Source of the DNA: CAWCKS01 sp963763485
Lineage (GTDB): Bacteria > Pseudomonadota > Alphaproteobacteria > Rhizobiales > Xanthobacteraceae
Direction of reading: 5' to 3'
DNA: 64,000 nucleotides
NCBI GenBank assembly: GCA_963763485.1
Contig: CAVXOW010000009.1
Coordinates: 372,001-436,000, forward strand
The notes below the pieces were generated by a model. It was not told the DNA's origin. It saw only the letters and a program-made list of their open reading frames with translations, and did no database searches. Position numbers and translations under genes: made by a program. This document shows, piece after piece, positions 1 to 9,497 of the stretch. Position 1 is the stretch's first letter, and the number at the start of each line of letters is the position of its first letter.

Positions 1-1
1 G

Positions 2-835
2 ATGGTCGCGGGCGACTATCAGCACAAGCCGCCGCTGCCGTTCATTCCGGGGATGGAAGCGGCCGGGGACGTCGTCGAGGTGGCAGGCGGCGTGGCCGGG
101 GTTGCTGTCGGCGATCGCGCCATCGTCAAGAGCAGGGGCGCGCTGACGGAGGAGATCGTCGTCGCACCGTCGGCGCTCGCACCCATGCCGAAGAATTTCG
201 ACTACGCGCAGGGCGCTACGTTTCTCGCAGCTCACGGTACCGCCTACTACGGCCTGGTCGACCGCGCGCGGATCAAGCCGGGCGAAACGCTGCTGGTGCA
301 CGGCGCGGCCGGCGGCGTCGGCCTTGCCGCCGTCGAACTCGGCAAGGTTTACGGAGCAACCGTCATTGCGGTCGCCTCGACCGAGGAAAAACTCGCAATC
401 GCCCGGCAGCGCGGCGCCGATTATACGCTGCTCGCCGGCCAGCCGTTCCGCGACAAGGTCAAGGAGCTGACCGGAGGCAGGGGCGCCGACGTGGTGTTCG
501 ATCCGGTCGGCGGTGCGGTGTTCGAGGAAAGCGTTCGCTGCATCAACTGGGGCGCCCGGCTGATCATCGTCGGCTTCCTCGCCGGCGTCGGCGTGGCGCG
601 GACCAACCTCGTGCTGATCAAGAATGCGACCGTGCACGGCATCCGCGCCGGAGAAGCCGTGCGACGCGACCCGTCGCTCGGGCCGCCGCGCCAGCGCGAC
701 TTGATGGCGTTTGCGGAAGCCGGAAAAATTTCGCCGAACATCTCGCACCGCCTGCCGCTCGAGCGCACCGCGGAAGCGATGCGGCTCCTGATAGACCGCA
801 AGGCGATCGGCCGGGTCGCGGTGGTGATGGGGTGA
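2..835 (+). CDS. NADPH:quinone oxidoreductase-like (MDR family) dehydrogenase, 5'-truncated by window edge
   Basis: The visible 277 residues are the body of a medium-chain dehydrogenase/reductase of the zinc-free quinone oxidoreductase type. A glycine-rich nucleotide-binding segment (HGAAGGVGLAAVELGK, residues about 100-115) starts the Rossmann fold, followed by a VIAVAST strand end and a GGAVFEESVRC segment typical of the family. No catalytic-zinc cysteine cluster is visible. Family members are about 325 residues, so roughly 45-50 N-terminal residues probably lie before base 1. The likely reaction is NADPH-dependent reduction of a quinone or enoyl/enone substrate in the cytoplasm; the substrate cannot be told. 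It runs convergently toward the enoyl-CoA hydratase, with a palindromic repeat between them. Confidence 0.85.
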   Translation: MVAGDYQHKPPLPFIPGMEAAGDVVEVAGGVAGVAVGDRAIVKSRGALTEEIVVAPSALAPMPKNFDYAQGATFLAAHGTAYYGLVDRARIKPGETLLVHGAAGGVGLAAVELGKVYGATVIAVASTEEKLAIARQRGADYTLLAGQPFRDKVKELTGGRGADVVFDPVGGAVFEESVRCINWGARLIIVGFLAGVGVARTNLVLIKNATVHGIRAGEAVRRDPSLGPPRQRDLMAFAEAGKISPNISHRLPLERTAEAMRLLIDRKAIGRVAVVMG

Positions 836-841
836 GGTTTC

Positions 842-953
842 TCCTCATGGTGAGGAGCATCGCGTTAGCGATGCGTCTCGAACCATGCGGCCCCGGAATC
901 ACCGGCCTCATCCTTCGAGACGCTCGCCTTTGGCGAGCTCCTCAGGATGAGGG
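842..953. repeat. Intergenic palindromic repeat (CCTCA...GTCTCGAA family), copy 1
   Basis: This stretch between two convergent genes is built of nested inverted repeats. CTCCTCA/TGAGGAG sits at 841-857, GCATCGC/GCGATGC at 857-874, and a longer arm pair CCTCATCCT...AGGATGAGG spans about 916-953. The motif words (CCTCATCCT, GTCTCGAA, TTCGAGACG) recur at 47508-47614. Similar dispersed palindromes are common between genes in Bradyrhizobium-like genomes. It could also act as a bidirectional terminator. Confidence 0.7.
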
Positions 954-976
954 GCAAGCGCTGGGCGGGTGGCCCG

Positions 977-1867
<891 letters not shown>

Positions 1868-2024
1868 CTGGGGTTTTCTCCGGCTATTGTTTGGAACTGG
1901 CGTGACGCAATGCTGTCACGGCGGCCGCAGGCCGTAAATCCATGACAATGCCGGGGAATGGCCCCATGTCGGGTGCGATCCACCTTCCAGCCACTGCCGG
2001 TCCGGTGTTACAACGCGCGGCCAC

Positions 2025-2113
2025 GCGGGCATGGCGAAACTGGTAGACGCAAGGGACTTAAAATCCCTCGAAGCGCAAGCTTTATCCCGGTTCGAGTCCG
2101 GGTGCCCGCACCA
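2025..2113 (+). tRNA. tRNA-Leu (anticodon UAA)
   Basis: The acceptor arm GCGGGCA (2025-2031) pairs with TGCCCGC (2103-2109), followed by discriminator A and an encoded CCA (2111-2113). The anticodon stem AGGGA/TCCCT encloses a seven-base loop with TAA at 2059-2061, reading UUA/UUG leucine codons. The T arm GGTTCGAGTCC and a long variable arm typical of leucine tRNAs are present. Overall length 89 bases fits class II tRNA. Confidence 0.97.
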
Positions 2114-2162
2114 GCTTTGTCCGCCCGCATGCAACGGCTTCTATCGCGCTTGCCTTTTGCTC

Positions 2163-2185
2163 ACTTTCGCGATCAATGCGAAAGT
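2163..2185 (+). terminator. Possible hairpin terminator after tRNA-Leu
   Basis: ACTTTCGC (2163-2170) pairs with GCGAAAGT (2178-2185) around a seven-base loop, 50 bases beyond the tRNA. It is followed by only two T residues, so intrinsic termination is uncertain. The rest of 2114-2432 shows nothing I can support as a gene. Confidence 0.35.
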
Positions 2186-2432
2186 TTGGCGCGCTACAAT
2201 TGCTTACAGATCAATACTGCACCTACATTTCTGTGAAGCAGGGCTCGTCTGCTTGAAGGAGGTTGCTCAACCAACACGATTAGGCTTATTTGCCGCCCCT
2301 GGGGCTTAATTTTCTGCAAGAGACTGCCGAGTTGACGCGATGGCGCACGCCGCTATTGCGCGTGAATTCTTTGTTTTCCTGCGGAAAAATCGATGGACGC
2401 AGGGCCTTGCGTGAGCGCTTGGGGAGGCGCCG

Positions 2433-3032
2433 ATGCAACTTGAGAGTGCAAATCCGTCCGTAGTGCGATCAATACGACAGCGCGATCTGCTGCAGGCGTG
2501 GATCAGGCTGTTCGCCGCCAAGGGCGAGCCGCCGCGTTTTGACGACTACAATCCCGACCAGCTCAACGAGGAATTGCCCGAGCTGATGTACTACGACGTC
2601 GATCATCAGGGATCATCGCCGCGCTTCAAAATCGCCCACGAGGGGGGCCGATTCCGCGCTGTATTCGGGGTCACCGGCATCGGCCAATATCTCGACCAGC
2701 TCGAAGGCTTCACTCTGACCGAAGCCACCCACAATCTCTATCGCGAAGCCTGCTTGCGGCAGCTGCCGGCGTATTCCAGCGCATTGGTCGAGGATCGCGA
2801 CGGACGACCGGTGACCTGGGAGCGGCTGTTGTTACCGTTCTGCGAGGACGGTCGAGTGACCGTCCTGATGGCTTCGCTGAAGCCGGTCAGCACCGAAGGC
2901 CAATTCGAGAGCCGTGGTCTGATGGCAAACAATCAGGCCGAGCGGCGCTACCAGGTGTACGCCATCATCGATCAGGGGCTGACAGCGGGCCGGACCGGCC
3001 GCCGCCGCGGACCCGACGAGGAGATCGTTTAG
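2433..3032 (+). CDS. PAS domain protein (PAS_5-like)
   Basis: A 199-residue soluble protein that looks like the alphaproteobacterial PAS_5 type: an N-terminal helix with the ELPELMYYDV segment, then an RFKIAHEGGRFRAVFGV stretch, the GQYLDQLEGFT turn and a WERLLLPFCEDGRVTVLMASLKP strand pair near residues 128-152. Such proteins carry a lone PAS fold without an output domain and probably bind a small ligand or a partner. A second member of the family is at 35307-35873, there beside a PilZ protein. The ATG at 2433 follows GGGGAGGCGCCG, a good ribosome binding site. Function is unknown. It runs convergently to the chemoreceptor gene with only 14 bases between the stops. Confidence 0.7.
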   Translation: MQLESANPSVVRSIRQRDLLQAWIRLFAAKGEPPRFDDYNPDQLNEELPELMYYDVDHQGSSPRFKIAHEGGRFRAVFGVTGIGQYLDQLEGFTLTEATHNLYREACLRQLPAYSSALVEDRDGRPVTWERLLLPFCEDGRVTVLMASLKPVSTEGQFESRGLMANNQAERRYQVYAIIDQGLTAGRTGRRRGPDEEIV

Positions 3033-3046
3033 CGCTTGTGCGGCCT

Positions 3047-4754
3047 CTAAGCCGCGCGCACGGTCGCGAGGAACCGTTCCATTTCGTGCTTCAGGCGCGT
3101 GCTTTCGCCCGCCAGGACGTGGGCCGACGACAGCACCTGCGAGGACGCCGAGCCGGCGTCGGTTGCGCTGCGTTTGACCTCGGCGACATTGCCCGCAACG
3201 TTATTGGTGCCGAGCGCCGCCTGCTGGACGTTGCGGGCGATTTCCTGCGTTGCCGCGCCTTGCTCTTCAATGGCTGCGGCAATGGTCGCCGCGATCTCCG
3301 ACACCCGTCCGATCGTGCCGCCGATTTGCTTGATGGCGTCGACGGAATCCTTCGTCGCGGCCTGGATCTCGGTGATCTGCGAGGCGATTTCGCCGGTTGC
3401 CTTCGCGGTCTGGCTGGCGAGCGCTTTGACTTCCTGGGCAACCACCGCAAAACCGCGGCCGGCATCGCCAGCGCGCGCCGCCTCGATGGTGGCGTTCAGC
3501 GCGAGCAGGTTGGTCTGCTCGGCAATTGTCGTGATCAGCTTGGTGACATCGCCGATGCGATCGGCAGCCTCTGACAGCGTGGTGATCCGGCCATCGGTCT
3601 GTCGCGCCTGATCGACCGCCTCGGAAGCAACGCGACTGGATTCTCTGCACCTGGCGGCTGATCTCGCTGACGGAGGACGCCATCTCTTCGGTGGCTGAGG
3701 CCACCGACTGCACATTGGAGGAGGTCTCGGCGGAGGCTGCCGACACCTTGACGCTCAGTTCGCGCGTGGTCTCTGTATTCTTCGTCAGGTCCTGTGCCGC
3801 CGTTTCGAGATCGTTCGAGGCGCGCGACACCGTCTCGATGATCTCACCGACGGCTGCTTCGAACTTGTCGGCGAGCCGGTGCAGCTCCTCCTGCTGGCGC
3901 TCGCTGAGCTCGCGGCTGCGCTGCTCGCGCTCGGCCGCTTCGCGCTCGGCCTTGGCGATCGCCTGCGCCTTGAACTCGTCGACCGCACGCGCCATCTGGC
4001 CGACCTCGTCGGCGCGCTCCAGCCCCGGCAAGCGCAAGTCGAACCTGCCGCCGGCGAGTTCACGCATGGCGGAGGCCATCGCCACGACCGGTTTGGAGAT
4101 GCCGCGCCCGATCCGGAACGAAATCCCGAAGCCGATGAGCGTCACAACGAGAATGATCATGCCGAGCATCCGCTGCTGCTGCTCGAGGCCGACGCTGGAG
4201 CGCGCGATCTCGCGATCCCTGGCGTCGGTGCTCTGCACGCCAAGCTCATCGGTCAGCTTGTCGATCTCGGCGAACGGACGTTCCGCGCCCTTGATGAACA
4301 TCATCGCCGAGCCGGCGTCGCCATCGGCCATCTCGATCGCGTTCTTCGATTGCTTGAGGTAGCTCGTCGCCGCCGCGCGCAGCTTCTGCAGGGTGGGCGA
4401 CTTCGCCGCTTCGTCGGCCTGGAAATCCTCGAGCGCCTTGACGGCATCGAGGATTTTCGCCGAAGCGGCGGAGGCCTCCTTGGCCATCGCCAGGATCTTG
4501 TTGCTGTCGGCTTCGTTGGCGGCTGTCGCGGCGAGGCGATAGAGTTTTGCGTGCGCCGCCCAGATCGTGCTGTTGAGGTCGGCGGCGAGCTCCGCCTGCC
4601 GCACCGGGCCCGCCATCAAGGCATCGAGCTTGCGCTGGTTGTCGCGCAGCGTCAGCAGCGCGTAGGCGCCGAGCGCCAGCAGGATCAGGATCAGCAGGAA
4701 CGGCGCGAGCTGCACCTTCCAGGAGAGTCCTGCTCGTTTAATCCAGGCGAACAT
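3047..4754 (-). CDS. Methyl-accepting chemotaxis protein (frame broken once in this sequence)
   Basis: About 568 residues once one base is skipped near 3644. The N-terminus has a membrane segment (LAPFLLILILLALGAYALL, about residues 16-34), a periplasmic helical region, a second membrane segment (MLGMIILVVTLIGFGISF), then a HAMP linker starting ISKPVVAMASAMRELAGG and the coiled signalling domain. The conserved hairpin tip (IAEQTNLLALNATIEAARAG) is read only in the second frame, 3047-3715. At CAG-A-GAATCC on the minus strand one extra A separates ...ISRQVQ from ESSRVASEAVDQA, where homologues are continuous. It should signal through CheA/CheW. It lies 45 bases downstream of a separate periplasmic Cache protein, probably co-transcribed. 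Confidence 0.85.
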
Positions 4755-4799
4755 GTATGGCCCGATCGTGTTGGTTGACAGTCGCCGGCAGCAGGACGG

Positions 4800-5264
4800 C
4801 TACAGCTTGTACACGCCGCCGCACACCGCGGTCTGGTCCAGACGCTCGCAATACATCTCCTTCGGCTCGACCTTCTTGGTGACGGGATTGACGAACTTGT
4901 AATCCTGCCAGAACGACGCCTGCTTCTGCGCCAGCTCGATGCGTTCCTTGACGTAGAGCTTGCCGTCGACGTCCTGAGCGTCGCTCATGTCCTTGCCGAT
5001 GAACTTTTCATTGGCGCCGTGCGCCAGCACCTTGCCGTCAAGCTGGTAGACGACGATGTAAAGGTCGCGGTCGCTGAACGGTCCGCCCTTCTTTGAGATT
5101 TCCGGATAGGCCTTGTCCGGCCCTTCGGTCTTGATGAAGGCGACCGCCTTCTTCACCATTGCCGTTGCTTCGTCCTTGGTGGCGCCATCAGCTGCCACGG
5201 CAACGTTGCCGATTGCGAACGCGGCGACGAGCGCCGGGAGGTATTCCCAGGTCAGAGTCTTCAT
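4800..5264 (-). CDS. Single-Cache-domain periplasmic protein
   Basis: A 154-residue secreted protein with a signal peptide (hydrophobic stretch LPALVAAFAIGNVAVAA, cleavage near residue 25) followed by one small Cache-type ligand-binding fold. Family marks are the FIKTEGPDKAYPEIS helix, the DRDLYIVVYQLDGKVLAHGAN strands, FIGKDMSDAQDVDGK and the C-terminal ASFWQDYKFVNPVTKK strand. No membrane anchor or signalling domain follows, so it is free in the periplasm. It is the upstream gene of a likely two-gene unit with the chemoreceptor (gap 45 bases) and may present a ligand to it; that is inference. Cysteines near the C-terminus (MYCERLDQTAVCGGVY) may form a disulfide. Confidence 0.75.
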   Translation of the reverse strand: MKTLTWEYLPALVAAFAIGNVAVAADGATKDEATAMVKKAVAFIKTEGPDKAYPEISKKGGPFSDRDLYIVVYQLDGKVLAHGANEKFIGKDMSDAQDVDGKLYVKERIELAQKQASFWQDYKFVNPVTKKVEPKEMYCERLDQTAVCGGVYKL

Positions 5265-5451
5265 TGCAATGTCTCCGAAAAAGCGATGCGGTTCGACGAA
5301 CGCGAAGCCGACATCGCAAAAAAGCTGTCACAAAAGAGCAAACTGTTGGTTAACGAGTAGTTGCCGGGTACCGGTGGATGTAGAAGAATGCATGCAGATG
5401 CGCGCTTTTGCAGCGGTGACGCTGCCCATGTTTTTACCGGGAGATCGTAGA

Positions 5452-5869
5452 TGACCGACGCCGCGCCGGCGCCGCATCACAAGACCAACGCGCTGTTCAA
5501 CACCAACAGCTGAAGCTCGGTCTGTTCTCGCTGAATGCCGACGGCGTACTATCAGCACGACGCGGTTGATCACGCCGACAGCGAGGCGCTGGACCATCAC
5601 ATGAACTGGACGATCACATGAATATGGCGCGGCGGAATCGGCAGGTCGATACGGCGCAGATTTTCGACGAACGCAAGCGCTACACCGCAGGACTCGGCTC
5701 GCATTCGCTGATCGGCTTGCCGCAAACCATCGCCAGGGAGCAGGTGCGGCTGCAGGCCGCCGGCATCGACGGCGTGACGCTGTCGTTCGTCGATTTCAAA
5801 GACGAGTTGCCGTTCTTCATCGCGCGCATGTTGCTGCTGTTGCGGCAAGCCGGATTGCGGCAGGGATGA
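5452..5869 (+). pseudogene. Remnant of an LLM-class flavin-dependent monooxygenase (internal deletion)
   Basis: Three pieces of one luciferase-like monooxygenase remain. The start at 5452 encodes MTDAAPAPHHKTNALFNTN and, after loss of one A near 5510, LKLGLFSLNADG, the usual N-terminus of long-chain members. At about 5546 the sequence jumps directly to YYQHDAVDHADSEALDHHMN, which in homologues lies some 250 residues later. A short imperfect duplication (GGACCATCACATGAA / GGACGATCACATGAA, about 5591-5620) follows, and 5618-5869 encodes the C-terminal segment ending TLSFVDFKDELPFFIARM. Most of the barrel and the flavin site are gone, so this is not a working enzyme. The homologue comparison is from memory of the family. 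Confidence 0.75.
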
Positions 5870-5943
5870 TCCACCACGGCCTCATTGCGGACACGGCCTG
5901 ACCATTTACTCCGTTGCAAGTTTGGCTTCGTAAGAACACGTTC

Positions 5944-6360
5944 ATGGTCAGAGCACTCTCACCGAATCCGGCGAAACCGGCACGCCGCGCGGCGCTGGCG
6001 ATCAGCGCCATGCTCACGCTCGGCGGCTGCGCGGGCGCTGCGGTCGACGAGACCACGTTCTTCGTCGATCCCTCGCGCTATGACCTTTATGATTGCCGGC
6101 AGCTCGCCGACGCGCGCAAGCAGCAATCGGATCGCGTCGACGAGCTCAAGCGGCTGATGGCGAAGGCCGAGACCGGCGCCGGCGGATCGGTCCTCTCGGA
6201 GCTTGCCTATCGGCCGGACTATGCGACCGCACAAGCGAGCCTGAAGCTCGCCAACCGGGTGTGGGACGAAAATCATTGCGACAGCCAAATTGTCTCGACC
6301 GGTCGCCGGCAGAGACCATCGTCGCTGCCATCGACCCCGAGCGGCGGCCGGGTGTATTGA
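5944..6360 (+). CDS. Hypothetical lipoprotein
   Basis: A 138-residue protein with a basic N-terminus (KPARRAA), a short hydrophobic stretch and the lipobox LGGC (Cys29), so it should be lipid-anchored in the envelope. The mature part has a predicted helical segment rich in K/E (RKQQSDRVDELKRLMAKAE, about residues 55-75) and an LSELAYRPDYATAQASLKLANRVW motif, then a disordered proline/serine-rich tail. I chose the ATG at 5944 rather than an upstream TTG because it leaves a normal signal peptide. I do not recognise a function. It stands alone between a pseudogene and an AraC regulator. The following 300 bases (6361-6656) hold nothing I can support. Confidence 0.65.
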   Translation: MVRALSPNPAKPARRAALAISAMLTLGGCAGAAVDETTFFVDPSRYDLYDCRQLADARKQQSDRVDELKRLMAKAETGAGGSVLSELAYRPDYATAQASLKLANRVWDENHCDSQIVSTGRRQRPSSLPSTPSGGRVY

Positions 6361-6656
6361 CGCAACGGCAAGCAACTCCCAATCGGAACCTGAGGTTCGG
6401 TGTTGTGATCCAGGGGTCGGATCGATTGTTCGATCCGCATCGTGCGAAGCGCTATCCTATCTTATCGGAATCCGGCAGCGTCATCGATCTGAGTAACCGA
6501 AGATGTTTTGCTGCTGATGCGGAAATTGCAGCGTCAGACCGGGACGTCTGTTTGCAGGCCGTCCACAACAACAACAACAGACTCAGCGATATCCTTGCTG
6601 ACGGGCGACCGCTATCGTGAATACGATCATTTGTAACTCATGCGATTTCCGATTCT

Positions 6657-7623
6657 GTGTTGATGCTCGCAAGCGGCCTGTTCGACAGCCTCTCACGTTC
6701 TCCCGTTCTGAAGGTCAATCGCTTTACCGACCTTGACCAGTTCAGGGAGGCCGATCGTTTCGTTCAGGCCGAAAGCATACCGCTGGAGATCCGCAGCTTC
6801 TCTGCCTCGCGCGGCATTCTGATGCTACCTGACTGCATGCTGATGCTGATCGAAGTCCTTTCCGCGCATCATGAACGCGGCCTACAGCCAGCGCGAGCCG
6901 ATGATCACGTTCCCCGCAGATGTGCTCCACGCGACGATGGTGAACGGGGTGCGGCTGGACAATCAGTCGATCGCCGTCGCGCAGGGGAATGTCGACTACA
7001 AATTGAACGAGCGTGCGCCGAGCTGGTATTTTTCGCTGAAGCTCAACCGCTTGATGCCCGAACGTGACTGGACCTGGTCGACCGACCGCTATGACATCTT
7101 TCAGGCCGACCCCGCAGCGCTGGCTCAATTGCAAGCGACCGCCGGCGATTTGTTCCGGGTCGCTTCAGCCGCGCCCGAGAGGCTGGATGTTCCCGACATT
7201 GCGCGATCAATGCAGGAGTTGCTGCTCGTGGCTCTGGACCGGACGTTTGCTGCACGCAACGACTACTTCGGCATGCATTGGCCACGACAATATTTGCGGC
7301 TGATCGACAGGCTTGATGCGGCGCTCTATGCGAGTTCGGCAGGCGTGTTCTACAGCGGCGATCTGGCACGCGAATTCAATGTTTCGATCCGAACCTTGCA
7401 CAATGCGGTCACGCGTATCCGAGGCATGAGCCTGCATCAATATCTTCGCTTCCGCCGGTTATGGAAAATTCGCAGCGAACTGCTGCTCGGCCGTCCCGGC
7501 ATGCAGGTCAAGACCTGCGCCCTTGCCAACGGCTTCTGGCACATGGGGGAATTTGCGCTGGCATATCGGCGCTGCTTTGGCGAGCCGCCTTCGACGACGC
7601 TGGCGCGTGCCAGGGAAGATTGA
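6657..7623 (+). CDS. AraC-family transcriptional regulator (frame broken once in this sequence)
   Basis: The C-terminal two-thirds (from 6871) carries the AraC DNA-binding domain: first helix-turn-helix in YSGDLAREFNVSIRTLHNAVTRI, the connecting LHQYLRFRRLWKIRSELL helix, and a second unit in KTCALANGFWHMGEFALAYRRCFGEPPS. The N-terminal sensor segment, containing NRFTDLDQFREADRF and GILMLPDCMLMLIE, is read in another frame from 6657. Skipping one base near 6855 joins it to SFPRIMNAAYSQREPM, giving about 321 residues, normal for the family. The regulated genes cannot be told; the neighbours are an orphan lipoprotein and the convergent FAD monooxygenase. If the break is real, a shortened protein from ATG 6871 would keep the DNA-binding part. 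Confidence 0.75.
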
Positions 7624-7667
7624 GTGGCCGAATTCAAGTCGAGCCGGCGGCCGCTGCGGCCGCGCGG

Positions 7668-8894
7668 TCACGCCGCGCGCCAGTCGTAAATCCAGTCCTG
7701 CCGCGACATCAGCCGCGCGCCGCCGAGCAGGCGCATCGTCGAATTGCGTGCGAACGCCATCGGACCGCTCATATGATAAATGCGACCGTTCTGTTGCGCG
7801 GCGCGGCGGATGCGGGCAATGCGGGGGCGGCGCTTGGCGGCATAATGCACGCAGCGCCGCGTCGATATCGGACGGGCTGCTGCGCCAGGCATTGGCTCAG
7901 CACGGCGGCGTCCTCGATCGCCATCGCCGCGCCTTGCGCGGCAAACGGCAGCATCGCATGCGCGGCGTCGCCGAGCAGCGCGACCGGTCCCTTGCTCCAC
8001 TCGCTCGTAGCAACCTCGAACAGCGCCCAGCGTCGCCATTCGTCAACGGCGCCGATCAGCCATCGCGCGCTCGGCGGCCAGCGTGACTCCGTAAACAGCC
8101 TGGACACCTCCAACGGATCGCCGGGCTCGCTCCAGCCGGGCCGGTTCCACTTACCGGCGCCGATCGCCACCACGTTAATGCGCTGACCGCCACGCAGGGG
8201 ATAGGCGACGAGATGCGCATCGCGGCCGAGCCAGAGGCGGACGCGTGGCGCGGTGAATTCGCGCGGCAGCGCAGCGGTCGCGACAGTGCCGCGCCAGGCG
8301 ACATAGCCGGAGAACTGCGGCTGCGCCTGGTCGAAGGCGCGGCTGCGCACGGTCGACCATACGCCGTCGGCGCCGATCAAGGCCTTGGCCTGCTCGTTGA
8401 GACGCATGCCGCCGCGGCGCGTCACCACGGTGACGCCCTTGGCGTGGACGGCGAAATCCTCAAGCTGCGTGCCAAGCATCAAGGAGATATCGGGCACTTC
8501 GCGCACACGGGCGAGCAGCGCCGCCTGCAGGTCGGCGCGGTGCACCACCCAGTAGGGCGCGCCGTAACGGAACGCGGCGTTGGCGCCGACCGGGATGCGC
8601 ACGATTTCGCGGCCGGAGCCGGTCGCGACCACGCTGATGTCGTCAGGCACGACCGTGCGCGGCTCGAGATAGCTTTTCGACACCGAGCTCGATCAGGATG
8701 CGCGAAGCGTTGGGCGACAGCTGGATGCCGGCGCCGACTTCTTCGAGCTGTTCCGACTTCTCGAGAACGACGACCCGGAATTGCTTCCTCGCCAGCGCCA
8801 GCGCGGCGGTCAATCCACCGACGCCGGCTCCGGCAACAACGATTGTTCGCGACGCGGCCGGAACGATCAGGCGGCTTTTTCCTTCAGCGCGCAC
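7668..8894 (-). CDS. FAD-dependent monooxygenase, salicylate hydroxylase-like (three frame breaks in this sequence)
   Basis: Read across three frames this is a 407-residue class A flavin monooxygenase. The FAD-binding GxGxxG is in IVVAGAGVGGLTAALALA near the N-terminus, the second FAD motif is GDAAHAMLPFAAQGAAMAIEDA, and the C-terminus is RLMSRQDWIYDWRAA. The frame breaks fall at 8674-8677 (TTTT), about 7874-7876 (GGG) and about 7849; removing one base at each restores a continuous family-like sequence. It would hydroxylate an aromatic or similar substrate with NAD(P)H and oxygen. Its GTG start at 8894 overlaps the end of the zinc-finger gene by 28 bases, so the two are probably translated together. 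With three breaks a genuine pseudogene is possible. Confidence 0.75.
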
Positions 8895-9109
8895 TCCGGC
8901 GGCCGCGCCGCGTCGGCGGCGAGGTCAGGCGCATGCCGATACAGCGTCGAGCAGTACGGGCAAATGATCTCGCGATCGTCACCCATGTCGAGGAACACGT
9001 GCGGGTGATCGAACGGCGGCCGCGCCCCAACGCACATGAATTCGGTGGTTCCGATCTCGATGACCGAAACGCCGGCGTCGTTCTGGAAGTGGGGAACGTG
9101 CTCAGACAT
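8867..9109 (-). CDS. Zinc-finger domain protein (zf-CHCC type)
   Basis: An 80-residue protein with the arrangement Cys26 (MCVGARPPFDHPHVFLDMG), His35 and the CPYC pair (Cys50, Cys53), the ligand set of the small CHCC zinc-finger family that is also found as a mitochondrial complex I accessory subunit in eukaryotes. In Alphaproteobacteria it is a conserved stand-alone protein of poorly known role. The start was placed at the MSEHVPHF methionine because upstream residues are arginine-rich and unlike the family. It overlaps the downstream FAD monooxygenase start. The 388 bases upstream (9110-9497) show no supportable feature. Confidence 0.75.
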   Translation of the reverse strand: MSEHVPHFQNDAGVSVIEIGTTEFMCVGARPPFDHPHVFLDMGDDREIICPYCSTLYRHAPDLAADAARPPECALKEKAA

Positions 9110-9497
9110 GATCTTCACCCTTGAAGGTTCCGCTACCATCGCATCGGCGCGAGCGCGATGCAAGTATCGAACCATCGCTTTCTGTCGTTGCGCGTTTCTG
9201 CGCGCGGCGTGCCGCAAAGCTCTGAATTGAACAAGCTCTCCGAAACCGGGGCGCACCATAGTCGTCAAGACAGGCGATTCCTGCGAGACCGGGATTTGCG
9301 ACTTGCGCTGATATCAAGACCGGTCGTACAGCGATGCGGATTCGACACGGCGCGCCTGTCAGAGAAAAGCCCTTCTTTGGTAGCATCGGCTCATTGCAGC
9401 AGTGAAGTCGGAAAATTGTGGCTTTCCGCGGGATGGAAAATCGCCACGCTGATCATCACATTGCGTTAGTGGCGGGTCTCAAGCGGGTGGAGTTGAA

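Noticed and set aside
2290..2320. GCCCCTGGGGC followed by TTAATTTT as a terminator
   Set aside because: The palindrome leaves no room for a loop; pairing would reduce to about four bases.
6361..6656. Open frames upstream of the AraC gene
   Set aside because: No start with ribosome binding site and no protein-like composition; only the end of this region joins the AraC N-terminus.
9110..9497. Gap before the membrane protein at 9498
   Set aside because: Checked both strands; no gene-like frame, hairpin or repeat convincing enough to list.
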